Positions 1 to 9,497 of a stretch of DNA of 64,000 nt are shown in pieces. Below the pieces are notes generated by a model, which searched no databases, had not been told where the DNA came from, and saw only the letters and a program-made list of their open reading frames with translations. This stretch comes from Ruegeria marisrubri (GTDB lineage: Bacteria > Pseudomonadota > Alphaproteobacteria > Rhodobacterales > Rhodobacteraceae). The stretch spans positions 62,001-126,000 of the forward strand of contig NZ_LQBQ01000001.1 in NCBI RefSeq assembly GCF_001507595.1, read 5' to 3'. Within the stretch, counting starts at the first letter, position 1. Every line of letters starts with the position of its first letter. The position numbers and the translations under genes are program-made.

Positions 1-531
1 CATGTTGCCGGCAAAGTCGATGGCTTCGTGGCTGACCCCTTCCATCAGGCAGCCGTCGCCGGCGATGACATAGGTGTAGTGATCGACGAGTTCATCACCG
101 AAACGCGCGTTCATCATCCGCTCGGCCAGCGCCATGCCGACCGCATTGGTGATGCCCTGGCCCAGCGGGCCAGTCGTGGTTTCGATCCCCTTGGCATGGC
201 CGTATTCTGGGTGGCCCGCGGTGCGGGATCCGAGCTGGCGGAAATTCCGCAGCTGGTCGACGGCCATGTCATCATAGCCCAGAAGGTGATTGATCGCGTA
301 GATCAGCATCGACCCGTGGCCCGCACTCATCACGAAGCGATCGCGGTCGGGCCATTTGTCGTCTTCCGGGGCGATCTTGATGAAGCGGTTGAAAAGCACG
401 GTCGCCACATCGGCGAGCCCCATCGGGGCGCCCGGATGGCCCGAGTTCGCCGCTTGGACCGCATCCATGGCCAAAACGCGGATCGTGTCGGCCATGAGCC
501 TTTCGTCTGCCTGTTTCATCGGAGCGTTCAT
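1..531 (-). CDS. cbbT: transketolase, N-terminal part (runs off the left edge)
   Basis: Transketolase moves two-carbon ketol units between sugar phosphates in the regenerative Calvin cycle. Only the first 177 residues are in the window and the frame is open to base 1. Visible family marks are the substrate-binding SGHPGAP around residue 32, the thiamine-diphosphate GPLGQG loop at 121-126 and the GDG start of the ThDP/Mg motif at 158-160. The ATG at 531 follows a GGGAG ribosome site. It lies 11 bases after the phosphoribulokinase stop, so it is the third gene of the leftward cbbF-cbbP-cbbT operon. The cbb assignment rests on this context; the protein alone could equally be a housekeeping tkt. 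Confidence 0.93.
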   Translation of the reverse strand, partial: MNAPMKQADERLMADTIRVLAMDAVQAANSGHPGAPMGLADVATVLFNRFIKIAPEDDKWPDRDRFVMSAGHGSMLIYAINHLLGYDDMAVDQLRNFRQLGSRTAGHPEYGHAKGIETTTGPLGQGITNAVGMALAERMMNARFGDELVDHYTYVIAGDGCLMEGVSHEAIDFAGNM

Positions 532-542
532 TGCATTCTCCC

Positions 543-1421
543 TCAGCGGCGCAGTTTGCGGGCGTTTGTCACCAGACGCTCGATCAGCGGCGTCAGGATC
601 AGTTGCATCGCCAGATCCTGCTTGTTTCCGGGAATGACGATCGAGTTGGCGCGGGTCATCCACGAACCGGCGATCATCGAGGTCAGGTAGGGGAAGTCGA
701 TCCCGCGCGGGTTCTTGAAACGGATCACGACGAGGCTTTCGTCGGGTGTGGGAATCCAGCGGGCGATAAAGGGGTTCGAGGTATCCACCACCGGCACGCG
801 CTGGAAATTGATATCGGTCTGTGTGAACTGCGGGCAGATGCAATGCACATAGGCTTGCATGCGCCGCAGGATCGTATCGGTGACGGCTTCGGTCGAATAT
901 CCGCGCGCCGCCCGGTCACGGTGAATTTTCTGGATCCACTCGAGGTTTATGACGGGAACGACGCCGATCTTCAGGTCAGCCAGCGCGGCCAAGTTCACTT
1001 CGTCGTTGACGACGGCTCCGTGCAGGCCTTCGTAGAACAGCAGGTCCGCGCCCTCTTCAAACGACGCCCAGGCGGTGAATTCGCCGGGTGGCACTCCGTG
1101 GCGTTCGGCCTCTTCCGCATCATGGACATAGTGGCGGGTGCGACCCATTCCTGTCTCGCCAAAGCTGCGAAAGACGTTTTCCAGTTCCTTCAACTCGTTC
1201 GCTTCATAGGAAAAATGCGAAAACGTGCGATCTCCGGCTGCGGCTCGACGCTCCAGCTCGGCGCGCATGTCGGCGCGGTTGTAGCGGTGGAACGCGTCGC
1301 CCTCGATCGAAACCGCCGTGAATCCTTCGCGCCGAAAGATCTGTTCGAAGGTGGCCTTGACGGTCGACGTTCCGGCCCCCGAGGACCCCACGACGGAAAT
1401 GATCGGGTATGTCTTGCTCAT
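543..1421 (-). CDS. cbbP: phosphoribulokinase
   Basis: Phosphorylates ribulose 5-phosphate with ATP to ribulose 1,5-bisphosphate, the RubisCO substrate. The 292-residue protein has the usual length of the bacterial class I enzyme. The P-loop GSSGAGTST is at residues 12-20, followed by the [12 protein letters not shown] segment typical of the family and the YEGLHG motif in mid-protein. It begins 3 bases after the cbbF stop and ends 11 bases before cbbT, so the three genes are almost certainly co-transcribed. Bacterial class I enzymes are usually NADH-activated; this is family knowledge, not visible here. Confidence 0.97.
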   Translation of the reverse strand: MSKTYPIISVVGSSGAGTSTVKATFEQIFRREGFTAVSIEGDAFHRYNRADMRAELERRAAAGDRTFSHFSYEANELKELENVFRSFGETGMGRTRHYVHDAEEAERHGVPPGEFTAWASFEEGADLLFYEGLHGAVVNDEVNLAALADLKIGVVPVINLEWIQKIHRDRAARGYSTEAVTDTILRRMQAYVHCICPQFTQTDINFQRVPVVDTSNPFIARWIPTPDESLVVIRFKNPRGIDFPYLTSMIAGSWMTRANSIVIPGNKQDLAMQLILTPLIERLVTNARKLRR

Positions 1422-1424
1422 GCT

Positions 1425-2429
1425 CTATCCTCGAAACAGGCCGCGTTTGCCGAAAAGTGCCGAAGTCTCTTCTTCGGGCAGGTCGAAATAGGTCGCGACC
1501 CGGCCAACCTTGTTGGCGCTGCCAAAGACGAATGGCGTTCGCGCGTGAAGCGCATCGGCTGTCGCATCGAGGATCGGGTCGAGGCCATCAGTGGCCCGGC
1601 CGCCGGCCTGCTCGATGAGAAAGGCGATCGGCGCACATTCATAGACCATGCGCAGGCGGCCTCGTTCGTAGCCTTTCCGTGCGTCCGAAGGGTAGAGAAA
1701 GATGCCGCCACGGGTCAGGATCCTGTGCGTTTCCGCCACCAGAGAGGCGATCCAGCGCATGTTGAAATCATGGCCCAGCGGGCCTTCGGCACCGGCCACG
1801 CGGTCGTCGATATAGGCGCGGATCGGCGCCGGCCAGTGGCGGTAGTTGGAGGCATTGATGGCATATTCAGTGGACTCTTCCGGGATCGGCCCCATCGGGC
1901 CAACAAGGCGGAAGACACCGGTGTCGGGGTCCAGAACATATTTCAGGGTTCCGTCACCGACACTGAGAACGAGAACGCATTGAGGCCCGTATATCGCGTA
2001 GCCGGCGGTCAAAAGTTCGCGGCCGGGGCGCAGGACGCTTCCGACAGGCTCGTCCTTTGCCTGATAGATGCCAAAGATCGTCCCCACCGAGACATTCGTG
2101 TCGATGTTGGATGAGCCGTCAAGGGGATCGATCACGAGAGCGAGCGAGCCTGCCGGGTTCAGTTCGACCACATCTTCCACTTCTTCCGACGCGTAGTAGC
2201 GCACTGGCCCACCACGCAGTGCCGAAGCAAAGGACTCGTCCGCGATCACGTCGAGCGCCTTCTGGCTGTCGCCGTCGGTATTAGTCCCCCGCGCGGCACC
2301 CAGGTTTTCGTCGATGCCTCCGCGCCTGATCCGTTGAGCGACTTGGGCGCAGACGCTGGCCACTGTGTCGAGTGTCTGGCGGAGTTCCCCGTCCACTTGG
2401 CCTGGTATCTGGTCGATGATCATGGACAC
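1425..2429 (-). CDS. cbbF: fructose-1,6-bisphosphatase class I (Calvin-cycle copy, likely also acting on sedoheptulose bisphosphate)
   Basis: Removes the C1 phosphate from fructose 1,6-bisphosphate (and probably sedoheptulose 1,7-bisphosphate) in the Calvin cycle. The metal-binding signature [10 protein letters not shown] is at residues 101-110 and the acidic SEE metal site at 81-83. The 334-residue length fits class I enzymes. I chose the GTG at 2429 because AAAGGAG lies 8 bases upstream; an in-frame ATG two codons later is too far from it. First gene of the leftward operon, divergent from a cbbR-type regulator with a 96-base AT-rich gap between them. Confidence 0.95.
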   Translation of the reverse strand: MSMIIDQIPGQVDGELRQTLDTVASVCAQVAQRIRRGGIDENLGAARGTNTDGDSQKALDVIADESFASALRGGPVRYYASEEVEDVVELNPAGSLALVIDPLDGSSNIDTNVSVGTIFGIYQAKDEPVGSVLRPGRELLTAGYAIYGPQCVLVLSVGDGTLKYVLDPDTGVFRLVGPMGPIPEESTEYAINASNYRHWPAPIRAYIDDRVAGAEGPLGHDFNMRWIASLVAETHRILTRGGIFLYPSDARKGYERGRLRMVYECAPIAFLIEQAGGRATDGLDPILDATADALHARTPFVFGSANKVGRVATYFDLPEEETSALFGKRGLFRG

Positions 2430-2525
2430 GGTGACGACTCCTTTGAAGACTTGTGCGGCACTCTTGCCGGGAACCGGTTTTTGTGAAATTTAAAAATTGG
2501 TAATAGCCATTAGGATTTTTCTAAA
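2430..2525. promoter_or_regulatory. divergent cbbF / cbbR promoter region
   Basis: A 96-base gap between cbbF (leftward) and the LysR regulator (rightward). Bases 2479-2525 are strikingly AT-rich compared with their surroundings, with runs such as GAAATTTAAAAATTGG and ATTTTTCTAAA just before the regulator ATG. LysR proteins normally bind T-N11-A type sites between their own gene and the target. I infer this is the CbbR operator and both promoters; exact boxes cannot be fixed by eye. Confidence 0.6.
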
Positions 2526-3461
2526 ATGACCAGTCTTGCCGCCGTTACCCTGAAGCAATTGCGGGCGCTTGATGCCGTTGTGCGGTTCGGAACGATGACC
2601 GCAGCCGCCGAATACTTGGGTCTCACGGTTCCTGCAATACACAGTCAAATCAAGTTGTTGGAGGATCTTGTCGATGCTCCTGTCTTGCTTAGGGCGACAG
2701 GTGGCGGGAGCGCGGAGCCGACCGAAGCCGGTCGTGTGCTGTTGCGCGCCGCGCGGTTGACGGCGGGCATTCTGTCGCAGGCAGAAAACCAGTTGGATGC
2801 GCTTGGCCGGGGGAAATCCGGGCTGGTAACCCTTTCGGTCGTGTCCACCGCAAAGTATTTCGCTCCACGGCTCGTCCGGATGCTCAGAGACCGAGTCGTC
2901 GATATCGACGTGGCATTGCGTGTCGGCAACCGCGAGACCATCATAGCCGACCTGGCCGAAGCCCGCTGTGACCTGGCCATCATGGGACGCCCGCCGCGTG
3001 ATCCGCTGGTCGAGGCACTCCCGCTGGGTCCGCACCCTCACGGCGTCGTTCTACCGGCGAACCATGCGCTGGCGGGACAGGATGGTTATGACCCCGTTTT
3101 CCTGATGAAAGAGACATTTCTGTCGCGCGAAGAGGGGTCGGGCACCCGTGCCTTGATGCATCGTTTCCTGGCGCGTTTTGATGAGGGTGGGCCGCCGCGG
3201 ATCGTCGAGATGGATTCGAACGAAACCATCAAACAAGCGGTTCTGGCCGGGCTGGGGATCGCTTTCCTGTCGCTGCATACGGTGAAGGACGAACTGGATC
3301 AGGGGCGGCTGGTGGCGTTGCGCGGCCCCAATCTGCCGGTGATGCGTCATTGGTATCTGGTCTGGCCGCAGCAGGTGGCGCTGCCACCATCGGGGGAGAC
3401 GATCCTCTCCGAGATAAACCAACTCAATGGCGCATTCCTGCCGCGCGTAGCTATTTCGTGA
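2526..3461 (+). CDS. cbbR: LysR-family regulator, CbbR type (next to cbbFPT)
   Basis: A 311-residue LysR regulator, expected to activate the divergent cbbFPT operon in response to Calvin-cycle metabolites. The winged-helix domain occupies about residues 8-66 (TLKQLRALDAVVRFGTM is the typical CbbR-like start of it). The effector domain follows from about residue 95, with the VSTAKYFAP segment shared with the second CbbR-like protein at 8559-9452. Its last 11 bases overlap the convergent 3' end of cbbO. The two-regulator, two-operon layout recalls CbbRI and CbbRII of Rhodobacter capsulatus; which effector each senses is not visible. Confidence 0.9.
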   Translation: MTSLAAVTLKQLRALDAVVRFGTMTAAAEYLGLTVPAIHSQIKLLEDLVDAPVLLRATGGGSAEPTEAGRVLLRAARLTAGILSQAENQLDALGRGKSGLVTLSVVSTAKYFAPRLVRMLRDRVVDIDVALRVGNRETIIADLAEARCDLAIMGRPPRDPLVEALPLGPHPHGVVLPANHALAGQDGYDPVFLMKETFLSREEGSGTRALMHRFLARFDEGGPPRIVEMDSNETIKQAVLAGLGIAFLSLHTVKDELDQGRLVALRGPNLPVMRHWYLVWPQQVALPPSGETILSEINQLNGAFLPRVAIS

Positions 3462-5784
3462 GTGCCGCATAGAGTTGCGGCAGGCGCTCCGGCAGCCGTT
3501 CGACCCTGTCGAGCACCCGCACGTTCCTTGTGCCAAAAATCCGCTGGGCATAGGTGTCAGCAGCCGGATCAAGCGTCAGGCAGAAGGGGATGATGCCCTG
3601 CCGCCGTGCCGCTTCGACAGCGTGCCGGGTGTCGTGCCGTAGATAGAACGGGTCACGCATATCGATATCGGCCGGCTCTCCATCCGTCAGCACCAGCATC
3701 AGCTTTCGATTGGAGCGGACCTTGCCAAGGTGGGCCGTTGCATGGCGGATGGCCGCGCCCATTCGGGTTGAGAGCCGCCCTTGTGCACCCATGATGCGGG
3801 CCTTGCTCTGTGTTCCCCAGGGTTGGTCGAAATCCTTGAAACGGTTGTAGAAAACATTGTGACGCCCGTCCGAGCAGAAACCGTGGATGGCAAAGCTGTC
3901 GCCGACACTGTTGATTGCTTCGGACAGCAGAAGGCAAGCCGCTTGCGTCAGATCCAGAACGGTCTGGCCCCCCGGCGCCGGATCGTTGGTGGATTCAGAC
4001 AGATCGAGAAGGACCATCACCGCCGTGTCCCGGGTGTGGCGCAGGGCACGCATCATCACCCGTGGGTCGGGCTGGCGCTTCAGCCGAGTGTCGATCGCCG
4101 CGGCAACGGCCGCGTTTATGTCTATCTCGTCGCCATCCTCGAGCTTTCGGATGCGTTGCACGCCCTGTGGGCGCATGGCGTCCAGCAGATGCCGCAGCCG
4201 TTCGGTGGTTCGGCGATGTGTGTCAAGGATGTGATCCGCCTCGGTCGGATCCCCGAGTTTCGCCCGCGCCTCGCGCACCGTGGCCCATGCTGGCCGGACC
4301 ATCTGGATGGTGTGATCGAACTCTTCATAAAGGACCGGGGGTGCCAGGGGTTCCTTGCCTTCTCGAGCGTTGAAGGTCGTTCCGTCATCGTCGAAGAATT
4401 CACTCGACTGCACCCAGATTTCCTGAGCGTCGTCACCCGCCGTTTCCACCTCGACCTCGTTGACCATCTCGGTCACCGAGACGTGCTTGCGCACCTGCTC
4501 GGGCTGGGCGGACGCGGATTTTCCCCAGTCGATCTCTTCGTATTCCCAAAGAACCCTGTTGTCGCAGCGATAGGGGCACGAGGGGATATCACGATGCGCG
4601 GAATAGGGTTGGCCGAAAAGCCGGTTTGCCAATGCAAGCCCCAAGGTGCGGGCGTCCTCGGCGCGATCGAGGTCGATTCGGTCAAACTCGGCCCGGACCC
4701 AGGACGACAAATCGTCTTCGGCCGGCTCGTCAGGGCGGATCAGGGCGCGGGCGATGCGGTCGAACTGTCCGGCCATGCCCGTGCCGGTTTCCGAGTGAAA
4801 TCGGCCCCAGAGTGCGCGCAGATTGGGAAAGCGGGCGATTGCCCGGGCTTCGGCGCGGGCATCTTCGATCAGTCCCACGCAAGCCAGCTCCAGGGCGCTC
4901 AGCCCTTCGGCCGGAATGGGTGCGCGAAGCGCGTCGAGATGGGCGGCCAGATGCGCGGCCTGCGCGCGATAGAGGTCCAGACCGGCAATGCCGTTCCAGT
5001 CGTCCAGCGCGTCTGGCAGATGTAGTTGGAACTCGGCGACGTAGGGGCGCAGGCCCGTGCGCGATTCGAAATCACCCGCCGTCGGCACCAGCATGAAGTC
5101 GCGGCCCCAGAGCGCGCGCAAATACATGCCCAGGCGGCGCTGGACATCGACAAGCACCACTCCCTTGCGCTCGCTTTTCAGGACGGCGCGAGAGGCTTCG
5201 CTGGTCAGCGAGAAATAGGCCTCGAGCCCGACATAGTCTGTACGGTAAGCCTCGATCCCCCAGTCGGCCCAGCGTCGCAGCCCGCCAAGGGTCAGCACGC
5301 CCAGAAGTTCGCTCAGTTGGTCCAGCATTGGCCGCATCGCGCGCGGAGCGCGGGCAAGGACGTGCTCCAGAAATCGCAAGTAGCTGGCGAAGAGAGCGGC
5401 GTCTCCCAGGCGTTGGGCCGCCAGCGGAGCGGTTTCGATGATCCGTGTGATTACCGCGCCTGAGGTGCGCGAGGCAAAACCCATGCAGGCCGTGGCCATG
5501 TCGGCGATCATGTCCTTTCCAAGTTCGCGTGCAAGGCCGGGAACGGAGCCGATCCACGCGGTCACGGCCTCTTCGCCGCGTCCCATCCTGTGCAGCGCGT
5601 CCGCGCCCCTCAACCAGCTGTCCAGACCACGCGGGCTGAGCCTGCGCCTGGCTTCGGGCAGTTCGGAGAAAAGCGCCTGCCGGGCACCCTCTGCCAGCAG
5701 ATCGGGCAGGTCCGCGTGCTCTTGCGGCAACAGATCGCGGGCAGGGGCCTCGACGGTATCAGAAATAGGTGGCGACAGCGGCAT
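3451..5784 (-). CDS. cbbO: RubisCO activation protein CbbO (von Willebrand A domain)
   Basis: CbbO is the adaptor that, with the AAA+ ring CbbQ, removes inhibitory sugar phosphates from form I RubisCO. The 777-residue protein ends in a von Willebrand A domain (about 580-770) with a MIDAS metal site DLSES at about 594-598 and a late [10 protein letters not shown] loop. The larger N-terminal part is helical and family-specific. I chose the ATG at 5784: an upstream in-frame ATG at 5811 has no ribosome site. The gene overlaps the end of cbbQ by 26 bases, implying coupled translation, and its own end overlaps the convergent cbbR by 11 bases. Confidence 0.93.
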   Translation of the reverse strand: MPLSPPISDTVEAPARDLLPQEHADLPDLLAEGARQALFSELPEARRRLSPRGLDSWLRGADALHRMGRGEEAVTAWIGSVPGLARELGKDMIADMATACMGFASRTSGAVITRIIETAPLAAQRLGDAALFASYLRFLEHVLARAPRAMRPMLDQLSELLGVLTLGGLRRWADWGIEAYRTDYVGLEAYFSLTSEASRAVLKSERKGVVLVDVQRRLGMYLRALWGRDFMLVPTAGDFESRTGLRPYVAEFQLHLPDALDDWNGIAGLDLYRAQAAHLAAHLDALRAPIPAEGLSALELACVGLIEDARAEARAIARFPNLRALWGRFHSETGTGMAGQFDRIARALIRPDEPAEDDLSSWVRAEFDRIDLDRAEDARTLGLALANRLFGQPYSAHRDIPSCPYRCDNRVLWEYEEIDWGKSASAQPEQVRKHVSVTEMVNEVEVETAGDDAQEIWVQSSEFFDDDGTTFNAREGKEPLAPPVLYEEFDHTIQMVRPAWATVREARAKLGDPTEADHILDTHRRTTERLRHLLDAMRPQGVQRIRKLEDGDEIDINAAVAAAIDTRLKRQPDPRVMMRALRHTRDTAVMVLLDLSESTNDPAPGGQTVLDLTQAACLLLSEAINSVGDSFAIHGFCSDGRHNVFYNRFKDFDQPWGTQSKARIMGAQGRLSTRMGAAIRHATAHLGKVRSNRKLMLVLTDGEPADIDMRDPFYLRHDTRHAVEAARRQGIIPFCLTLDPAADTYAQRIFGTRNVRVLDRVERLPERLPQLYAALTK

Positions 5785-6562
5785 CGAGTGCGTCCCGCAT
5801 GTCCGGGTCATCGGTGATCGGGCGCACCAGAGCCATCGTGCAGGCCGGCACCGGTTCCACGCCCTGTGCGATCAGCTTGCCCGCATGGATAAGCATCCGC
5901 GTCGAGATGCCTTCGTCCAAACCGTGCCCCTTGAGGTTGCGCGCCCGGGTTCCGATCTCGACCAGCTTTTTGGCGGTCTCGGGATCGACACCGGATTCAT
6001 GGGCGATGATTTCGGTTTCGATCTCCTCCTCGGGCCAGTCGAAATCCAGCGCGCCGAAGCGCTGCTTGGTGGACTGTTTCAAGTCTTTCATCAACGACTG
6101 GTAGCCGGGGTTGTAGCTGATCACGAGGAAGAAATCAGGATGCGCCTTCAGCAGCTCTCCCTTTTTCTCCAGCGGCAGGACGCGGCGGTTGTCGGTCAAC
6201 GGGTGGATCACCACGGTGGTGTCCTGCCGTGCCTCGACAACTTCGTCGAGATAACAGATGGCGCCATGCCGCGCGGCCAGCGTCAGCGGCCCGTCCTGCC
6301 AGTGCGTGCCGTCGGCATCCAGCAGGAAGCGGCCGACCAGATCCGACGCTGTCATGTCCTCGTTGCAGGCCACCGTGACCAGTGGCCGGCCCAGTTTCCA
6401 CGCCATGTGTTCGACGAAACGGGTCTTGCCGCAGCCGGTCGGCCCCTTGAGCATGACGGGCATACGAGCCGCGTAGGCCGCTTCGAAAAGCGAAAGCTCG
6501 TTGCCGGTCGGCCGATACCAGGGTTGTTCCGCGATAAGATGGTCGGAAATCATGTCCTTCAT
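5759..6562 (-). CDS. cbbQ: RubisCO activase AAA+ ATPase CbbQ
   Basis: MoxR-class AAA+ ATPase forming the motor of the CbbQO RubisCO activase. In the 267-residue protein the Walker A motif GPTGCGKT is at residues 40-47 and Walker B, ICYLDEV, ends near 106-107. I start it at the ATG at 6562, with GGAG 8 bases upstream; an earlier in-frame TTG (6580) is less likely. It follows cbbS after 60 bases that hold a stem-loop, and overlaps cbbO. Presence of CbbQ/CbbO rather than CbbX matches the green-type large subunit encoded upstream. Confidence 0.95.
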   Translation of the reverse strand: MKDMISDHLIAEQPWYRPTGNELSLFEAAYAARMPVMLKGPTGCGKTRFVEHMAWKLGRPLVTVACNEDMTASDLVGRFLLDADGTHWQDGPLTLAARHGAICYLDEVVEARQDTTVVIHPLTDNRRVLPLEKKGELLKAHPDFFLVISYNPGYQSLMKDLKQSTKQRFGALDFDWPEEEIETEIIAHESGVDPETAKKLVEIGTRARNLKGHGLDEGISTRMLIHAGKLIAQGVEPVPACTMALVRPITDDPDMRDALDAAVATYF

Positions 6563-6584
6563 CGCCGATGCTCCGTGCAAGTTG

Positions 6585-6615
6585 TGGCCGGCCCCCGGGA
6601 AGGAGGAGCCGGCCA
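6585..6615 (-). other. intercistronic stem-loop between cbbS and cbbQ
   Basis: A perfect 8-base inverted repeat, TGGCCGGC (6585-6592) and GCCGGCCA (6608-6615), with a 15-base loop. In the leftward transcript the loop reads TCCTCCTTCCCGGGG, which resembles an anti-Shine-Dalgarno sequence. It could slow 3' decay of the cbbLS message or lower readthrough into cbbQO; both roles are inference. Confidence 0.6.
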
Positions 6616-6622
6616 GAAATGT

Positions 6623-6979
6623 TCAGACTGGATCGCCGCGATAGACGACCATGTTGGCGCCCTGGCTCTGGGTGAAATTGTCATAGCCTATCAGGCGGAT
6701 GTGGTTGCCCGGGTTGGCCTCGTGGCAGGCCTCGAGTTCGGCAAGGATCGCATCCACGTCGGTTTCTCCGAACATCGGCAGCTTCCACATGTACCAGTAG
6801 TAGTCGCTGGCGTGTTCGGGCTCGGTGTGTTCGATGGCCGGGTTCCAGCCGTTCTTCACGATCCATTCCACCTGTTTGCGGATTTCCTCGGGCGTCATCT
6901 CGGGGAGGTAGGAAAAGGTGCCCATCTTCCGGCTGGTCGGGTCGGAAAGGCGCGAGGGGTAGTCCTGAACGTTGCTCAT
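6623..6979 (-). CDS. cbbS: RubisCO small subunit, form I
   Basis: The small subunit caps the L8 core of form I RubisCO to give the L8S8 holoenzyme. The 118-residue protein has the conserved [12 protein letters not shown] start and the [11 protein letters not shown] segment typical of form IA small subunits, and lacks the C-terminal extension of red-type small subunits. The ATG at 6979 follows AGGAA. It starts 27 bases after the cbbL stop in the same transcript. Together with CbbQ/O this argues for a green-type (proteobacterial IA) enzyme. Confidence 0.97.
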   Translation of the reverse strand: MSNVQDYPSRLSDPTSRKMGTFSYLPEMTPEEIRKQVEWIVKNGWNPAIEHTEPEHASDYYWYMWKLPMFGETDVDAILAELEACHEANPGNHIRLIGYDNFTQSQGANMVVYRGDPV

Positions 6980-7006
6980 TGGTCTGTTCCTTTCTGATTG
7001 CCTGGA

Positions 7007-8434
7007 TCAGCGGTGCTGAACGTCCAGCTTGTCGACGGTCTCGAACTCGAACTTGATCTCTTTCCATGTCTCCATGGCGATCTTCAGCTCGGGGCTGTGT
7101 TCAGCGGCCTTCATCAGGATGTCCTTGCCTTCCTTCTCCAATTCGCGCCCTTCGTTGCGGGCCTGCACGCAGGCCTCCAGCGCCACGCGGTTCGCGGCAG
7201 CGCCGGCTGCGTTGCCCCACGGGTGGCCCAGAGTGCCGCCGCCGAACTGCAGCACCGAGTCATTGCCGAAGATCGAGACCAGCGCCGGCATGTGCCAGAC
7301 ATGGATGCCGCCCGAGGCGACGGGGAAGACGCCGGGCATCGAACCCCAGTCCTGATCGAAGAAGATCCCGCGCGAGCGGTCCTCCTTGACGTACTTGTCG
7401 CGCATCAGGTCGATCCAGCCCAGCGTCGCGGCACGGTCGCCTTCCAGCTTGCCGACGACGGTGCCCGAATGCAGGTGGTCGCCGCCCAGCAGGCGCAAGA
7501 GCTTGGTGAGAACACGGAAGTTGATGCCGTGGTTCGGGTTGCGGTCGATCACCGCGTGCATGGCGCGGTGGACATGCAGCAGAAGGCCATTGTCACGGCA
7601 CCACTTGGACAGCGAGTTGTGTGCCGCCCAGCCGATCGTCAGATAGTCGGACATGATGATCGGGGTGCCCAGTTCCTTGGCGAACTCGGCGCGCCGATAC
7701 ATCTCTTCGACGGTGGGCGCGGTCACGTTCATGTAGTGACCCTTTTTCTCGCCAGTTTCGTCAACGGCCTTATCGATTGCCTCCTGACAGAACAGGAAGC
7801 GGTCACGCCAGCGCATGAAGGGCTGAGAGTTGACGTTCTCGTCGTCCTTGGTGAAGTCGAGCCCGCCGCGCAGGCATTCATAGACGGCACGGCCGTAGTT
7901 CTTGGCCGAAAGCCCCAGCTTGGGCTTGATCGTGCAACCCAGCAGCGGCCGTCCATACTTGTCCATCTTGTCGCGTTCGACCTGGATGCCGTGTGGCGGG
8001 CCGAAGCAGGTCTTGACGAACCAAAGCGGGAAGCGCACGTCCTCGAGCCTCAGCGCGCGCACAGCCTTGAAGCCAAAGACATTGCCGACGAGCGAGGTGA
8101 ACACGTTGACGACCGAGCCTTCCTCGAAAAGGTCGGCCGGGTAGGCGATGAAGGCATAAAAGGCGTCGTCGTCACCGGGGACGTCCTCGATCCGGTAGGC
8201 GCGGCCCTTGTAGTGATCGAGATCGGTCAGCAGGTCGGTCCAGACGGTTGTCCAGGTCCCCGTCGAGCTTTCGGCGGCCACAGCGGCGGCGGCTTCCTCG
8301 CGCGGAACGCCCGGCTGCGGGATCACCTTGAAGCAGGCAAGCACGTCGCTGTCCTTCACCGAATACTCGGGTTCCCAATAGGTAGAACGATATTCCTTTA
8401 CGCCTGCGTCGTATCTCTTGGCTTGCATGTTCAT
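7007..8434 (-). CDS. cbbL: RubisCO large subunit, form I (green type)
   Basis: Catalytic subunit fixing CO2 onto ribulose 1,5-bisphosphate. In the 475-residue protein the catalytic lysine sits in TIKPKLG (K170), the lysine carbamylated on activation is K196 in DFTKDDE, and D198 and E199 complete the Mg site. I use the ATG at 8434, preceded by GAGGAGGAG; the frame stays open 26 codons further upstream, but that extension lacks a ribosome site and is not family-like. First gene of the leftward cbbLSQO operon, with a second LysR gene divergent from it. Confidence 0.98.
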   Translation of the reverse strand: MNMQAKRYDAGVKEYRSTYWEPEYSVKDSDVLACFKVIPQPGVPREEAAAAVAAESSTGTWTTVWTDLLTDLDHYKGRAYRIEDVPGDDDAFYAFIAYPADLFEEGSVVNVFTSLVGNVFGFKAVRALRLEDVRFPLWFVKTCFGPPHGIQVERDKMDKYGRPLLGCTIKPKLGLSAKNYGRAVYECLRGGLDFTKDDENVNSQPFMRWRDRFLFCQEAIDKAVDETGEKKGHYMNVTAPTVEEMYRRAEFAKELGTPIIMSDYLTIGWAAHNSLSKWCRDNGLLLHVHRAMHAVIDRNPNHGINFRVLTKLLRLLGGDHLHSGTVVGKLEGDRAATLGWIDLMRDKYVKEDRSRGIFFDQDWGSMPGVFPVASGGIHVWHMPALVSIFGNDSVLQFGGGTLGHPWGNAAGAAANRVALEACVQARNEGRELEKEGKDILMKAAEHSPELKIAMETWKEIKFEFETVDKLDVQHR

Positions 8435-8558
8435 GCCGGTCTCCTCCTCGGGCATCCTGATGACCTTGGCCGCAAGGGCCGCCACCCGGAGGAATAGGGC
8501 ATTGCATGACAATATAAAATTGAATAATTTTTAGCGGCAGAATAGAGAAAGGTTTATA
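8435..8558. promoter_or_regulatory. divergent cbbL / cbbR promoter with AT-rich palindrome
   Basis: A 124-base gap between cbbL and the LysR gene. It holds a perfect inverted repeat AAAATT-GAAT-AATTTT at 8516-8531 in an AT-rich patch (8511-8535), within otherwise GC-rich DNA. Position and symmetry fit a CbbR operator that overlaps the regulator's own promoter. Assignment is by context. Confidence 0.6.
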
Positions 8559-9452
8559 GTGCCGGTTACCCTGCGCCAACTCGACATCTTTCGCACCGTG
8601 GCTCGAACCGGTTCTTACACGCGGGCCGCCGAAGAGTTGCACCTGACACAGCCTGCCGTCTTTGCGCAGGTGCGCCAGCTCGAGGAGCATCTGCAAACCC
8701 CACTGATCGAGAGGATCGGCAAGATGCTGCATCTGACCGTGGCAGGAGAGACGGTGCTGGCCTCGGCCAGAACAATATTGGACGAGGTGGCATCGCTGGA
8801 GATGCGGCTTGCCGATCTCAAGGGGCTGAAACGCGGGCGGCTTGCCCTGTGCATCGTGTCTACCGCGAAATACGATATTCCCGGTCGCCTGGGACCTTTC
8901 TCGCGTGCGAATCCCGGCATCGACATTGCGTTGACGGTCGGCAACCGCGAGGAACTGCTCGCCCGCTTCGCTGCCAACGAGGACGATCTGTATATCCTCG
9001 GCACGGTGCCGGAAACCCTGCAGGCGGAATGGCGACCTTACGCGGCCAACCCGCTCGTCGTGGTTGCCGCGCCCGAACATCGTCTTGCCGGACGCAAGGG
9101 CCTTGGGCCCGAAGATATCGCCAGTGAACCGTTCATCCTGCGTGAGTCCGGCTCCGGCACCCGGGCAGCGATGGAGCGTTACTTCGACGAGAACGGGATT
9201 GCGCCGCCGGTGACGATGGAATTGGGCGCAAACGAAGCGGTGAAGGAGGCAGTCAGGACAGGGCTGGGGCTATCCGTCGTCTCGCGCGGTTCGGCAGAAC
9301 TCGAACTGGAAACGGGGAGACTCGTGGCGCTCGACATCAAGGGCTTTCCCATCCTGCGCCACTGGCATGTCGCTTGGCCCAGGGGGAAACGTCTGAGCCC
9401 TGCCGCAGAGGCTTTCCTCGATATGCTCGCGCCGGAACAGGAAATTGTGTAA
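8559..9452 (+). CDS. cbbR: LysR-family regulator, CbbR type (next to cbbLSQO)
   Basis: A 297-residue LysR protein expected to control the divergent cbbLSQO operon. The helix-turn-helix is at about residues 5-62 (TLRQLDIFRTVARTGS), followed by an effector domain with the VSTAKYDIPGRL segment and HWHVAWP near the C terminus. Translation starts at a GTG with AAAGG upstream. It resembles the regulator at 2526-3461 but differs throughout, so they look like old paralogues or separately acquired genes rather than a recent duplication. It is the last intact gene before the IS-rich region; 45 bases separate it from the first IS6-type end. Confidence 0.9.
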   Translation: MPVTLRQLDIFRTVARTGSYTRAAEELHLTQPAVFAQVRQLEEHLQTPLIERIGKMLHLTVAGETVLASARTILDEVASLEMRLADLKGLKRGRLALCIVSTAKYDIPGRLGPFSRANPGIDIALTVGNREELLARFAANEDDLYILGTVPETLQAEWRPYAANPLVVVAAPEHRLAGRKGLGPEDIASEPFILRESGSGTRAAMERYFDENGIAPPVTMELGANEAVKEAVRTGLGLSVVSRGSAELELETGRLVALDIKGFPILRHWHVAWPRGKRLSPAAEAFLDMLAPEQEIV

Positions 9453-9497
9453 CGGCTGAATCAGGAGGAATCCAACTGGAAGCCTGATGGCCAGCCG

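Noticed and set aside
5759-8434. Red-type RubisCO with CbbX
   Set aside because: The large and small subunit sequences are green-type, and the adjacent activase genes are cbbQ and cbbO; no cbbX is present.
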